From: UBA2253 sp964646985
Lineage (GTDB): Bacteria > Bacillota_I > Bacilli_A > ML615J-28 > CAG-698
Length of the DNA: 44,057 bases
Direction of reading: 5' to 3'
Assembly: GCA_964646985.1 (NCBI GenBank)
Contig: CAZYFI010000006.1
Coordinates: 1-44,057 of the forward strand
Shown: positions 7,505 through 16,903 of the stretch, in pieces
Position numbering within the stretch: the first letter of the stretch is position 1
How the letters are laid out: every line of letters begins with the position of its first letter
Made by a program: the position numbers and the translations under genes
The notes under the pieces: generated by a model
Seen by the model: only the letters and a program-made list of their open reading frames with translations
Told to the model about the DNA's origin: nothing
Databases searched by the model: none

Positions 7505-9394
7505 ATGAAAAAACCATTGTTTCAAAAAATAATCATCATGATTATGGTAGCTGTGATGCTTACCATCATTGTGAAATTCCCAATGAATCATGACAATGAT
7601 GCATCGGGTTATGATTACACATTATCCAATTATTGGGATGGATCTAGTTTATCGATTGAATCCTTAAGCACGACTTCTTTTGATAGTTTATATGTACCAT
7701 TTTCAACCATTAGTGAAACTCCAAGTGCCATCAATACGGCAAAAAGGTACGTCATTAGTAATGCAGTTGATTTATATCAATTATCTGTTGCTGCAAAAGG
7801 AACAAATAGATCAAGTTATTTGAGTCTATACTATGTTCTTGGGAATGATATCAACTTTGATGATGCTTCTCAAATCGGGTACTTAATGTATCCAATTGGA
7901 TATGCAACGACACATCCATTTACAGGAACATTTGATGGTCAAGGGTTTACTATTTCTAATTTGCTTTTTGAACCTGTTTCTACTGAAGCAGAGTATTCTG
8001 ATGTTTACCAGAATGATATGGTTTATTATTCTTTGTTTTCTCGAATCGGGGCAAGCGGGGTTGTAAAAAACCTTGGATTGATCAATACTACAATGATTCA
8101 ACCAATTAATTGGGGTGTTATGAGTTATGCTTCGCCTTTGGCTGGGTTAAATCAAGGGCTCATCGATCATGTGTTTGTAATTGATAATCGTGTTGATGCC
8201 GGATTAAGTGTCGATGGTGATTTCCAATTATCAGGAATGGTTTCTGTCAATGAAGGTACTTTTACAAACTCGTTTTTATCGACTCGCTTTGTGAAATCAG
8301 AAGCAGTCATTAACAATTTAATGGTAAATACTGTTGTCAATACAAATAATGGCACATTAAATGGTGTTTATTTTGATGATACGGTATTTATTCCAACTCC
8401 TCCAATAGGCAATTTAGGAGTGGCATTAACAACCAGTGATTTTCAAAATGATACATATTTTGGTAGTGGATGGTTTTTAAACGATTATTATTCAGAAACC
8501 AATCCCCAAGCCTTATTAAATAATACTTATCCAATTCTAAAAAAAATTGATTATAATCTAGATGGACAATTCTTAATCAGTGATGCATTAGAGTTGTTAT
8601 ATATGCGAGAATTATTAGAGACATCTAGTTATTTTCGTAATAAAACATATTTTATAACGCAAGACATTGATATGAATCAAGTCGCATATGGTGTTTACAA
8701 AACACCAAGTGTGGATTTTTCAGGAACTTTTACTAGTTTACCAATGACCAGTCCTGAGACAACGACTCTTTACTCTCATGATGCTATAAAAGGTGCGGTT
8801 GGATATTATTCGATCATTTCTTTGAGCATTACCACAGGAAGAGTAATTGGTACGTATACTAGTTATGGTTTGTTTGGCATTGCCTCTGGAAATATTAGTA
8901 ATTTTAATCTCATCAATGCTTCCATTGTTGCTTTAGATACAGAAACTCATGTTGCGAAATTAAGAAGCAACATGGGGCTTTTGGCTGGTTATTTGAGCAA
9001 TGGGTCCATTTCTAATGTTCATGTTTTGGGTAGTATATCGCTGCCAAATACAAAACAAATAGGTAAAATGTATGTTGGTGGACTAGTTGGTTATGGACAA
9101 GGGTCCATTTCTGATTCTTCTACAAGTGGAACCATTGATGGTGGTATTCATCCTTATTTGGAAAATAGCAATCAAAGTGCAATTGGTGGAATCATTGGAT
9201 TTTCTTTGCGTATTTCACTTTCCTCTTCCATTGGTTCTATGAATATCACAGGATTATCTTTTGAAGAAGCAAACACTTCAACATTATTTTTAGGCGGCAT
9301 CATTGGTACGGGAATCACAAATGGTTTTTCTGAAGTGATTAATCGGGGAAACATCTTATCAAACAATCAAACTGGCTTTATTTATAAAATTTAA
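7505..9394 (+). CDS. GLUG-repeat surface protein, N-terminal part (interrupted by in-frame TAA)
   Basis: Begins with MKK and a hydrophobic signal (about residues 8-25), followed by a secreted Ser/Thr/Asn-rich protein. GLUG-type beta-helix motifs are visible: FTGTFDGQGFTISNL near residue 140, GGLVGYGQGSISDS near 525, and several GGIIG turns near the end. AAAGGT upstream is the ribosome binding site, 14 bases after the TasA-like gene, so it is in the same c-di-GMP-controlled operon. The frame stops at TAA 9392-9394, in the middle of a repeat unit. The same frame stays open for another 1,753 codons and continues the same repeat type (next entry). Domains of this kind occur in adhesins and other large surface proteins. 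No cell-wall sorting signal is present in either part. Confidence 0.75.
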   Translation: MKKPLFQKIIIMIMVAVMLTIIVKFPMNHDNDASGYDYTLSNYWDGSSLSIESLSTTSFDSLYVPFSTISETPSAINTAKRYVISNAVDLYQLSVAAKGTNRSSYLSLYYVLGNDINFDDASQIGYLMYPIGYATTHPFTGTFDGQGFTISNLLFEPVSTEAEYSDVYQNDMVYYSLFSRIGASGVVKNLGLINTTMIQPINWGVMSYASPLAGLNQGLIDHVFVIDNRVDAGLSVDGDFQLSGMVSVNEGTFTNSFLSTRFVKSEAVINNLMVNTVVNTNNGTLNGVYFDDTVFIPTPPIGNLGVALTTSDFQNDTYFGSGWFLNDYYSETNPQALLNNTYPILKKIDYNLDGQFLISDALELLYMRELLETSSYFRNKTYFITQDIDMNQVAYGVYKTPSVDFSGTFTSLPMTSPETTTLYSHDAIKGAVGYYSIISLSITTGRVIGTYTSYGLFGIASGNISNFNLINASIVALDTETHVAKLRSNMGLLAGYLSNGSISNVHVLGSISLPNTKQIGKMYVGGLVGYGQGSISDSSTSGTIDGGIHPYLENSNQSAIGGIIGFSLRISLSSSIGSMNITGLSFEEANTSTLFLGGIIGTGITNGFSEVINRGNILSNNQTGFIYKI

Positions 9395-9427
9395 CAAGGT
9401 GGTGTCGTTGGATTACATACACAAGAA

Positions 9428-12400
9428 TTGGTAGCGACTTCAAGAATTAATAACGAAGGAAATGTCACCGTATTAACAAAAGCGGCGATGGTCGCAAAAG
9501 CCTCTGGATATGGCAATGTCATTGGTAGTAATAGCTTTGTATTTTATAGCATTGCCAATTTGGGCATTGTGGGAAATAGTTTTGTAAATGGTACCAACAC
9601 TTTGACTGCCGCGGTATTAGAAACTGTGAAATTAGAAATGGCAGGAGTAGTCATTACGGAAGGAACGAATGCTTACTTTCAAGGACTGTATAACAAAGCG
9701 AACTTTTTGCTTGATTTGAGTGTATGCAATCAATTTGCGGCAATTATCTTATCCAATAATAATTATACCCTTGTTGGGGGTATACCTGTTTATGATGATG
9801 TTAGTTTCACTTATGGAAGCAGTGTCACAATTGTGCAATCATACAACGAAGGAAATATCAATGCCATTACGACAGGTGAAGTAACATCTTACCAAATTAA
9901 AATTTCCGGAAATTCACTTGGGAAAAACATCAATTTTGATCAATTGCGTAATGAAGGTAATATCAGCGTTCATTTTAGTCATCAAACTACAAAATTGATG
10001 ATGGATGCTCCAAATGCCGATGGTGTTGTTACTCCGTACAAAAATTTAAAAGTCATGGGTTTACTAGAAGAAGTAAGCCAAGACAAATTGGCATCCAATT
10101 TATACAATGGTGGGAAAATTTCCATTACGATGAATACGGGATTAAAAGTAAAATTTAACTTATACATCTCAGGAATTGCTTATAAAAACGCCAATACCAA
10201 TTTATTTGCTGCCAATGGGATAGATTATACTTCGATTGACATTGACCCAAGTGTGCAAGGAAGTATGCATAACGTCCTCAATGATGGAGAAATATATGCG
10301 GTTGGTGAATTCTATGGTCAATCTCGTGTTTCGGGAATTGTATCGATTAACGCCTCCATGCTTTCTTCTTGTTTTAACACAGGAAACATTTATAACGAAA
10401 ACGCCATTAAAACCAAGGCATTCTATGGAGATAATGATAATTATTCAGCTGGTGAATTTGAAGTGGAAACAGGTGGAATCACCTTTTTGATGAATGGACA
10501 ATATTCTCAAATCAAAGATAGTGCCAATTATGGGACGGTTACATCTTATTCCACAACAACCAGTGGTTGGGTGAATGCTTCGGGCATTGCTTTGAGAAAC
10601 GAAAAAACCGAAAATGGAACCGATTATGGAAGTAGTTCTGTAGCAGGATCGCATTTTGGAAAAGTTCAATTTTCCATCAATTATGGAAATGTGTTTGCTT
10701 GGAATCGTGTTGATGAATCAAGTTACGCCGTTTCGAGTGAATCGCGTTGCAAAGCTGCCGGCATTTTGGCACTTGGAGTTCTAAGCACAGTCAATGTATT
10801 AAATTATGGAAATATTTATTCACGATATGTTGCCAGCGGCATGTATGGTTTCGTATTCTTTCAAAAGTTCATTATCGGCGTAAATGAAGTATTTATTGCC
10901 AATTCGATTAACTATGGTGAAATTAGAAGACTAATATCTACTGGTACTGGAACAGGGTGTCCATTTTACTATGATGCAACAACACAAAGTACTTTGGTCC
11001 CATCCATTTCTGTGCAACAATCCTATGTGACCAAAGATTCTGCAAATTCAGAATATGCGTTTGGTGCATTGATTGGAAAAATTCATACAGGAGCATCTAC
11101 TGGATGGGTATTTACATCAGGAACTTATTCGATTCGCAATGTTGTTTTTAGTTATTTGATTAATTTTGATGAGATTGCCGATATTATAGGCAAAGCTCCG
11201 ACCTCTACTTCAACCGATGAAACGCTTGTGGCTAGTATCAATCAATACATGGCAACAACAAGACTGAGCGATGGTTCTATTTATCCCTTTAATCGAATCA
11301 AATCATACTCTTTAGATACCGCACCTCTTACTGGACAAACAGGACGTGATGGAACCACTTTTATGGGAATCTTTAATGAAGCTTTTTCTCTTCGCACTCC
11401 ACCCACGACATATAATTTTGATACCGATCAATTTATTGCCGATTTTATCCAATTCATCCCATACTCTAAAGTCAATAGCGCTCTTGCAGAGCGCATCAAC
11501 CTTGATGATATTGGAGAACTAGAAGGCGATGAAGTGGGAATTTATGCGTTATCTAGCGCAACCGGTATTTTAAATGGAGAATTTATTCCTGATAACATGA
11601 ATTTATCAGGGCTAAATCCTCATATGTTTGATGAAAATGGATTTGTGATTAGTGATGATTCTTGGCAAAATATCATTAATTCTGGAACAGAAACCATATT
11701 TAATAAATTTTACATCGGCATGAAACAATTGATAAAATCAATTGCTTCTACCATATTTGATATGGAATTGGTTTGTGACCAAGATTCAAGCATCATTGTT
11801 CGGGACCCAGTTGTGGATCAATCCAATAAATTAGTAACTTTTTATATTTCCAGCAATTCTGATGCTGCGTTAGGATCAACTTTTACACCGAAAACATTGA
11901 CATCTTATAATCTTGCCGAGCAAGGAATGCAAGGAGTCATATTTGTTCCTAATACGTATAACAGTACCACAGGAAAATATGTTGGGAATTTAAAGAAAAA
12001 CATTGATAATTCTTATTCCGCAGTGGGACCTTACAATTCATTAGGCAATTATACTGTTAATTTTAGTACATCAACTAAATGGACAAAGAATACCTATACT
12101 AGAAGCACCAATACTTATCTTGATGCAAATGGTGTTTCCTATTATTTGTATACTTTTAATAACAATCCTACCACAAGAATTACGGGATATACAATAAGTG
12201 GAACTCCAAGTTTGGTTACTGCAGGCTATGGAAGATATCGAAGAATTTCTTCCACAAATTATGCTTATGTTGGGCCAACAACAGAAACAACATATGTACA
12301 AACGACATTTAGTGGAGGGGTTTACTCGGATAATGGAAAAACATTCTCTATCAATTTAGATGGGAATACTTATCAATTGGCACAAAAAGCATCACTTTAT

Positions 12401-14656
12401 TACAATTACAACAATCAGAATAATCTTTATTCAGGAAATACAGGAGCCAGCATTCCTGCTTTATCTGGTATTTATACTGAAGTTTATGATGGTGCAAATC
12501 CTATTCCTTCCATGTCGACTTACTATGGTTTGGTTAGGACTTATTCAGAAGCCTATGAATATGATCCACTTGATGAAAGTGGCGATCCTTATACTTTTTC
12601 TGATTATAATATTCGTATTGTTCGTGTTGCTGATCAAAATTTTTCAGCTTTGAATATCTTAACAGTCAATGGTGTGAATGCGAAACCAATTAGTATTCCT
12701 AACTTAAATGACATAACCGCCACCTCTGAGATTGCTTATAAACCCAATGGATTAGAAGGAACGGCTAGTTTTTCGTATGCTACAAATAACATCCCCAATT
12801 TATCAAATCTTCTTCCGATTACTTCTTTTACAGATGAACTAGGAAATGCGATTGATGATGATTTATACGATTTGACCGGTGGAATTGTCTCAACTAGTGG
12901 CTCATTTAATCCCATTACTGGTAGTTGGGGAGCAGGCACAGTATCTTTTTCTCTTTCTACAACACAAAATTTGCCTAGCGGAAACTATAAAGTTTCGATT
13001 GTTCTTTCTTCTTTTGATGTTTATGTGATTCATTTTGTGAAAGAAGAGAGCTTAGAAGCTGCAGTTTTGAGCATGGTTTATAATAATCAAGTGATTACGA
13101 TTCCAAGTTTAGAACTATCTTATTTATCAGAAATCCCATATGGACTTTTCTATCGTTCTACAGATAGCCAAACTAATATTGTTAATTTTACAAACCTTTC
13201 TAGTATTAGTAATGTTGCCTATAATAATATCATTGGTGCAAATATTCCGAGTTATTTGGGAGCACTAGAGATATCTCCATACGCAACGCTTTCTTCCATC
13301 AGCATCAGTGTTAGTTTATATGATAGTTATCGTCATCAGTATGAAATTGTCTATCACTTAAAAGCAGAAGATGAAACGTTAGGTACTTTTACGCACTACT
13401 TGCGTGAAAAAGAAGTTGACCCAAATGTCATTGAATCATTTGTTGATGGTAATGTGGTAGAAGAAGCCCCATATAATGTGATTGCGTTTGGACGAGAAGA
13501 ATCGCCAACAATCCGCTTGAATTTTAATTTTTATAATATTTACATTCCTGAGTCTTTGTTGCTAACGGTTACTCCAAGTTTCATCGGCACAGGAACTCCC
13601 CTCATCAATGTCCATTACTTTGTTGAGACATATCGAACCTATGGGTTTGAAGTAGATTTTAGTTCGAATGCTTACGAAGGGGAATATCAATTTGTGATGA
13701 ATTATACCAACTCGCACGAGGTTACAACCGGAAATATCGTTTCTTGGAATTATACTTTCCAAACTGTTATCATTACCAAATTATTAAATGACAATAGTCA
13801 TTTACAACAAATAAGTTTTGTAACTGATACTGTTTTTGCCGGACTTGACACTGTCATGGATATTGTAGAATTAACTGGAACCACCTATCAAGAGTACTTG
13901 TTGGATCGTTCTACTAGAGAAATCATTGTGCTTCCAACAAGTGGAATTAGTTACAACGATTACATCAATTCTCAAGCTTATTGGGTTATTGGTCAAGTAC
14001 AAAGAACGAACTTAAATTATTATGCACCATTATTTACTTTACCTCTTGGTGCTAGTATTTACCGAATCATTGATGAAGCCAATGCAAATGATCCAAGCTT
14101 GCAGTCAACAAATTATTATGCTGATTTTAATGCTACAGGAGATATATCTACATTTAATTTTGTGCATTACCGCGTTTATGCAGAAAACTACGACATGAAT
14201 AATCCTTCTTATAGTCAAAATTACACAGATTATTATGTTGCCGTTCAAGATGTAACCAACAATATTAGGTTTGAAATGTCAGTTATCATTGATTCCCAAA
14301 TTGATCCAATTATCTTTACAAAATTATTCATTACTTTAAACATTGATGATGAAATTGATACAACAACATCTATGTCGTTATTTGCCCATTTCTATGAAAC
14401 ACAATACACCGGAACGCATGTGCAATTTAATAGTAGCATGTCAGGACAGTATACGGTGGTGATTGATTTGCCTATTGAGTATGATTTTGTGTTAAGTTTC
14501 TCTTCACCAGATGTTGTGGTTGTAGATGGTGGATTCTATATATCTAACTCCATCATTCCAAGAAAATATGAATTTACCATTACAATTGTAGAATCTGGTT
14601 TGACAGATGCATGGGGTCAAAGATTAATAAATAATTTTGAAATTGTGCAAAACTAA
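9428..14656 (+). CDS. GLUG-repeat surface protein, C-terminal part (same frame as 7505-9394)
   Basis: Very long open frame, 1,742 codons from a TTG at 9428, but open from 9395. The residues between the TAA and 9428 read QGGVVGLHTQE and fit the repeat. N-x-G-x-I/V units recur at about residues 7, 140, 173, 225, 281, 314, 366, 418, 457 and 494 (for example NEGNI, NYGNV, NYGEI), a beta-helix pattern. The middle (~870-1010) is Tyr/Thr/Asn-rich, and the C-terminal ~600 residues look like beta-sandwich modules. There is no own signal peptide and no ribosome binding site at 9428, so it is not an independent secreted protein. It is either the dead 3' end of a broken gene or is made by readthrough. 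No LPxTG or membrane anchor is seen at the C-terminus. Confidence 0.6.
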   Translation: MVATSRINNEGNVTVLTKAAMVAKASGYGNVIGSNSFVFYSIANLGIVGNSFVNGTNTLTAAVLETVKLEMAGVVITEGTNAYFQGLYNKANFLLDLSVCNQFAAIILSNNNYTLVGGIPVYDDVSFTYGSSVTIVQSYNEGNINAITTGEVTSYQIKISGNSLGKNINFDQLRNEGNISVHFSHQTTKLMMDAPNADGVVTPYKNLKVMGLLEEVSQDKLASNLYNGGKISITMNTGLKVKFNLYISGIAYKNANTNLFAANGIDYTSIDIDPSVQGSMHNVLNDGEIYAVGEFYGQSRVSGIVSINASMLSSCFNTGNIYNENAIKTKAFYGDNDNYSAGEFEVETGGITFLMNGQYSQIKDSANYGTVTSYSTTTSGWVNASGIALRNEKTENGTDYGSSSVAGSHFGKVQFSINYGNVFAWNRVDESSYAVSSESRCKAAGILALGVLSTVNVLNYGNIYSRYVASGMYGFVFFQKFIIGVNEVFIANSINYGEIRRLISTGTGTGCPFYYDATTQSTLVPSISVQQSYVTKDSANSEYAFGALIGKIHTGASTGWVFTSGTYSIRNVVFSYLINFDEIADIIGKAPTSTSTDETLVASINQYMATTRLSDGSIYPFNRIKSYSLDTAPLTGQTGRDGTTFMGIFNEAFSLRTPPTTYNFDTDQFIADFIQFIPYSKVNSALAERINLDDIGELEGDEVGIYALSSATGILNGEFIPDNMNLSGLNPHMFDENGFVISDDSWQNIINSGTETIFNKFYIGMKQLIKSIASTIFDMELVCDQDSSIIVRDPVVDQSNKLVTFYISSNSDAALGSTFTPKTLTSYNLAEQGMQGVIFVPNTYNSTTGKYVGNLKKNIDNSYSAVGPYNSLGNYTVNFSTSTKWTKNTYTRSTNTYLDANGVSYYLYTFNNNPTTRITGYTISGTPSLVTAGYGRYRRISSTNYAYVGPTTETTYVQTTFSGGVYSDNGKTFSINLDGNTYQLAQKASLYYNYNNQNNLYSGNTGASIPALSGIYTEVYDGANPIPSMSTYYGLVRTYSEAYEYDPLDESGDPYTFSDYNIRIVRVADQNFSALNILTVNGVNAKPISIPNLNDITATSEIAYKPNGLEGTASFSYATNNIPNLSNLLPITSFTDELGNAIDDDLYDLTGGIVSTSGSFNPITGSWGAGTVSFSLSTTQNLPSGNYKVSIVLSSFDVYVIHFVKEESLEAAVLSMVYNNQVITIPSLELSYLSEIPYGLFYRSTDSQTNIVNFTNLSSISNVAYNNIIGANIPSYLGALEISPYATLSSISISVSLYDSYRHQYEIVYHLKAEDETLGTFTHYLREKEVDPNVIESFVDGNVVEEAPYNVIAFGREESPTIRLNFNFYNIYIPESLLLTVTPSFIGTGTPLINVHYFVETYRTYGFEVDFSSNAYEGEYQFVMNYTNSHEVTTGNIVSWNYTFQTVIITKLLNDNSHLQQISFVTDTVFAGLDTVMDIVELTGTTYQEYLLDRSTREIIVLPTSGISYNDYINSQAYWVIGQVQRTNLNYYAPLFTLPLGASIYRIIDEANANDPSLQSTNYYADFNATGDISTFNFVHYRVYAENYDMNNPSYSQNYTDYYVAVQDVTNNIRFEMSVIIDSQIDPIIFTKLFITLNIDDEIDTTTSMSLFAHFYETQYTGTHVQFNSSMSGQYTVVIDLPIEYDFVLSFSSPDVVVVDGGFYISNSIIPRKYEFTITIVESGLTDAWGQRLINNFEIVQN

Positions 14657-14658
14657 AA

Positions 14659-14690
14659 AAATCCCAATCACATTTTTGTGATTGGGATTT
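14659..14690. terminator. Bidirectional terminator between convergent genes
   Basis: A perfect 14-bp stem AAATCCCAATCACA/TGTGATTGGGATTT has a TTTT loop and is flanked by A and T runs. It serves the giant surface gene (+) and the CHAP lipoprotein gene (-). Confidence 0.92.
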
Positions 14691-14697
14691 GTCTTAT

Positions 14698-15990
14698 TTA
14701 GGAAAATGGCGGATAGTTTGGTGTTCCATATCCAGTAATTGTTTTGTATGAAAGCGGATAACTTCTTTGGGCGACTCGATCGGCAGTATTCCCTTCAATG
14801 GTATAAACATTGGTAGCATCACTACCAACAACGATTCCTGTGTGAGAGGCTCCACTACTTAAAAAGAAAATGATATCGCCTTTTTGTGGTTGATAAGTAT
14901 CTTTATAATGAAACAATCCACGTTCTTCGAACCATTCACGACCAACTACAACAGCAGCATATTTTGGAATGATTGAAGTAGTAATTCCTGATTCATTTGC
15001 GCACCAAGAAACAAACATGGCGCACCATTCACCATTGGGAATTCCCCACCAATCACCATATTTAGAGTCATTGTTGTATCCTTCTACATATCCTTCTTCA
15101 TCTAAAGCTGTTTGTACAAGTCTTGAAGCGAAATCAACATTTGGTTCTCCATAGACTGTCACAGTGATGGTTCCATATATTTTATTAGAAAGTGGGGAAA
15201 AAGCAGCAATGATGGCTTTTCCTGGAGCGACTCCAACCACTTTGCCTCCGCTGGCAGCCATAGCAATTTGATTGCTGTAACTTTTCCAAACATAATAATT
15301 TATATCATTTGCACCATCAATGGATAATGAGATATACTCTCCTGCTTGAATGGTTGCTTGTTGATTATTGGTTCGTAATATCAACCTACCCTCACCAATT
15401 TCTCCATTTGGATCTTTCACATCACTGGTTTCGCCAACTTCGATTGAGAAATCAGAAACAATGGAAGGGTTAGATTTTAGAGTTGCTGTGATGACTGCTT
15501 TGCCTTGTGATTTTGCAGAAATGATGCCAAAACCATCCATTTCAATGATAGATTCATCACTTACTTGCCAAGTGAAACTTTCTCTACTGGCCCCTAAGGA
15601 ATCTTCATTTTCTATTAATATCGGCGTTTGCATGCCAACAAGCAAATAATCACTTGGAGCATACAACACTGGTTTGGTTACCGTTTGTGCTTCTACAATT
15701 ACCTCAATTTGTGCGTTTTGCATGCGGTCTTGAGTAAAAACAGTTAAAATGGTAAACCCTACTTTGGTTGCTTTTATGGCTTCGTTCTCTATTATGGCAA
15801 TTTCTGATTGGGAAAATTCAAAAATCAGATTTTCAAAACAAATTCCCTGATAAGAAAGAGGAAGACTGCTGGATTCATTTTGTTTCAATATCATTTCTGA
15901 TTGTGAAAACGCAATATAAATTGGTTCATTGGTACATCCACTCAATACAATGAATGAAAGGGCATAGAGTAAAATTAAAAGTCTCTTCAT
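14698..15990 (-). CDS. CHAP-domain lipoprotein with Ig-like (BIG2) repeats
   Basis: Signal peptide with lipobox LSGC (lipidated Cys19). About three bacterial Ig-like domains follow between residues 25 and 285, with typical phrases such as W-x-x-S-D-E-S-I and the SQGKAVITAT strand. A C-terminal CHAP domain (about 290-430) has EWCAMFVSW (Cys323), ASHTGIVVG (His383) and IEGNT (Glu399/Asn401), the expected Cys/His/acid catalytic set. CHAP enzymes are amidases or endopeptidases that cut peptidoglycan peptides. The protein should be tethered to the outer face of the membrane. GAGGT is well spaced before the start, and it is transcribed alone. In a wall-less host its substrate would have to be another organism's wall or a different amide. 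Confidence 0.88.
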   Translation of the reverse strand: MKRLLILLYALSFIVLSGCTNEPIYIAFSQSEMILKQNESSSLPLSYQGICFENLIFEFSQSEIAIIENEAIKATKVGFTILTVFTQDRMQNAQIEVIVEAQTVTKPVLYAPSDYLLVGMQTPILIENEDSLGASRESFTWQVSDESIIEMDGFGIISAKSQGKAVITATLKSNPSIVSDFSIEVGETSDVKDPNGEIGEGRLILRTNNQQATIQAGEYISLSIDGANDINYYVWKSYSNQIAMAASGGKVVGVAPGKAIIAAFSPLSNKIYGTITVTVYGEPNVDFASRLVQTALDEEGYVEGYNNDSKYGDWWGIPNGEWCAMFVSWCANESGITTSIIPKYAAVVVGREWFEERGLFHYKDTYQPQKGDIIFFLSSGASHTGIVVGSDATNVYTIEGNTADRVAQRSYPLSYKTITGYGTPNYPPFS

Positions 15991-16012
15991 TTTTTACCTC
16001 ATTATTGCTATT

Positions 16013-16041
16013 ATTATAACAAAAAATTCAGTTTCATTCAA
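16013..16041 (-). promoter_or_regulatory. Promoter of the CHAP lipoprotein gene
   Basis: On the minus strand TTGAAT (16041-16036), a 17-base spacer and TATAAT (16018-16013) lie about 23 bases upstream of the start codon. Confidence 0.8.
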
Positions 16042-16108
16042 ACTAAATACCGATTTTCCTTAATAAAATTTAAGTTTTATAGTATAATAATAATAAGAGA
16101 ATGAATAT

Positions 16109-16867
16109 ATGAACAATAAACTGAGATTTCAAAAAATCATCCAAGAAAAACCATTGCTTTCCATAAATCAGATTGGTACATTATCAGAAAAAACACTTCA
16201 CCGAGTTGTAAAACGTTATCTTGAAGAAGATGCTTTTTTTCATGAAGTAAAAGTCGGAAACTTTTATGCTGATATTTGCAAAGATGGAAAAATAACAGAA
16301 ATTCAAACAGGAAACTTTAATAAGTTACGCGATAAATTAAACTTTTTTTTAGAAAATTATCAAGTTGAAATCGTATATCCTACTTATGCAAAGAAGTGGG
16401 TTTTTTGGATTAATGAAAATACAAATGAGATTTCTAAACCAAGGTTATCACCTAGTAAAGGAACTTTGATTAGAATCATGCCGGAGCTATATAAAATAAA
16501 AGAATATTTAAAGCATCCTCATCTCTTCTTTAGAATTATGCTGATTGATATTGAAGAATATCGACTTTTAAATGGATGGAGTCAAGATAAGAAAAGAGGA
16601 TCGGTAAAACAAGAAAGCATTCCCAAGGATATTGTCTCAGAGGTTGAAATCAGTTCCCCGAGCGATTATATTAAACTAGTACCTTTGGGCTTGACTTCAA
16701 GTTTTACGACACGCGACTTTTCAAAAGTTGCCCACGTTAGCTTAAGAGTTTCCCAAATTGCTGTTAACATTTTGAGCTTTTTGGATGTCATTCAAAAAAC
16801 TGGTAAACAAGGTAGATCATTTGTTTATCAATTTAATGAAAAATATGTGGAAAAAAATCAAGAATAA
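16109..16867 (+). CDS. Conserved hypothetical protein, nuclease-like core
   Basis: 252 residues, cytoplasmic, no membrane segment. The N-terminal third reads HEVKVGNFYADI, then KITEIQTGNFNKLRDKL. The Asp55...Glu64-x-Gln66 arrangement on adjacent strands resembles PD-(D/E)xK-type nuclease cores, with Gln in place of the usual Lys. A later segment, IEEYRLLNGWSQDKKRGS, looks highly conserved in the clostridial homologues I recall as unannotated proteins. The C-terminus (about 205-245) could be a winged helix (FSKVAHVSLRVSQIAVNILSFL). The family is recognisable but without an experimentally known role. A -10 box TATAAT lies at 16083-16088. The nuclease suggestion is inference. Confidence 0.5.
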   Translation: MNNKLRFQKIIQEKPLLSINQIGTLSEKTLHRVVKRYLEEDAFFHEVKVGNFYADICKDGKITEIQTGNFNKLRDKLNFFLENYQVEIVYPTYAKKWVFWINENTNEISKPRLSPSKGTLIRIMPELYKIKEYLKHPHLFFRIMLIDIEEYRLLNGWSQDKKRGSVKQESIPKDIVSEVEISSPSDYIKLVPLGLTSSFTTRDFSKVAHVSLRVSQIAVNILSFLDVIQKTGKQGRSFVYQFNEKYVEKNQE

Positions 16868-16903
16868 TTGTATAATAAATAAGTAAAAAAAGGAGAAAAG
16901 ATT

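Noticed and set aside
9380..9430. Frameshift in the giant GLUG gene
   Set aside because: Both parts are in the same frame; the break is one TAA codon, not an insertion or deletion.
10236..10490. Separate genes in other frames inside the giant gene (also 12360-12653)
   Set aside because: No ribosome binding sites and no plausible protein features; they are shadows of the long frame.
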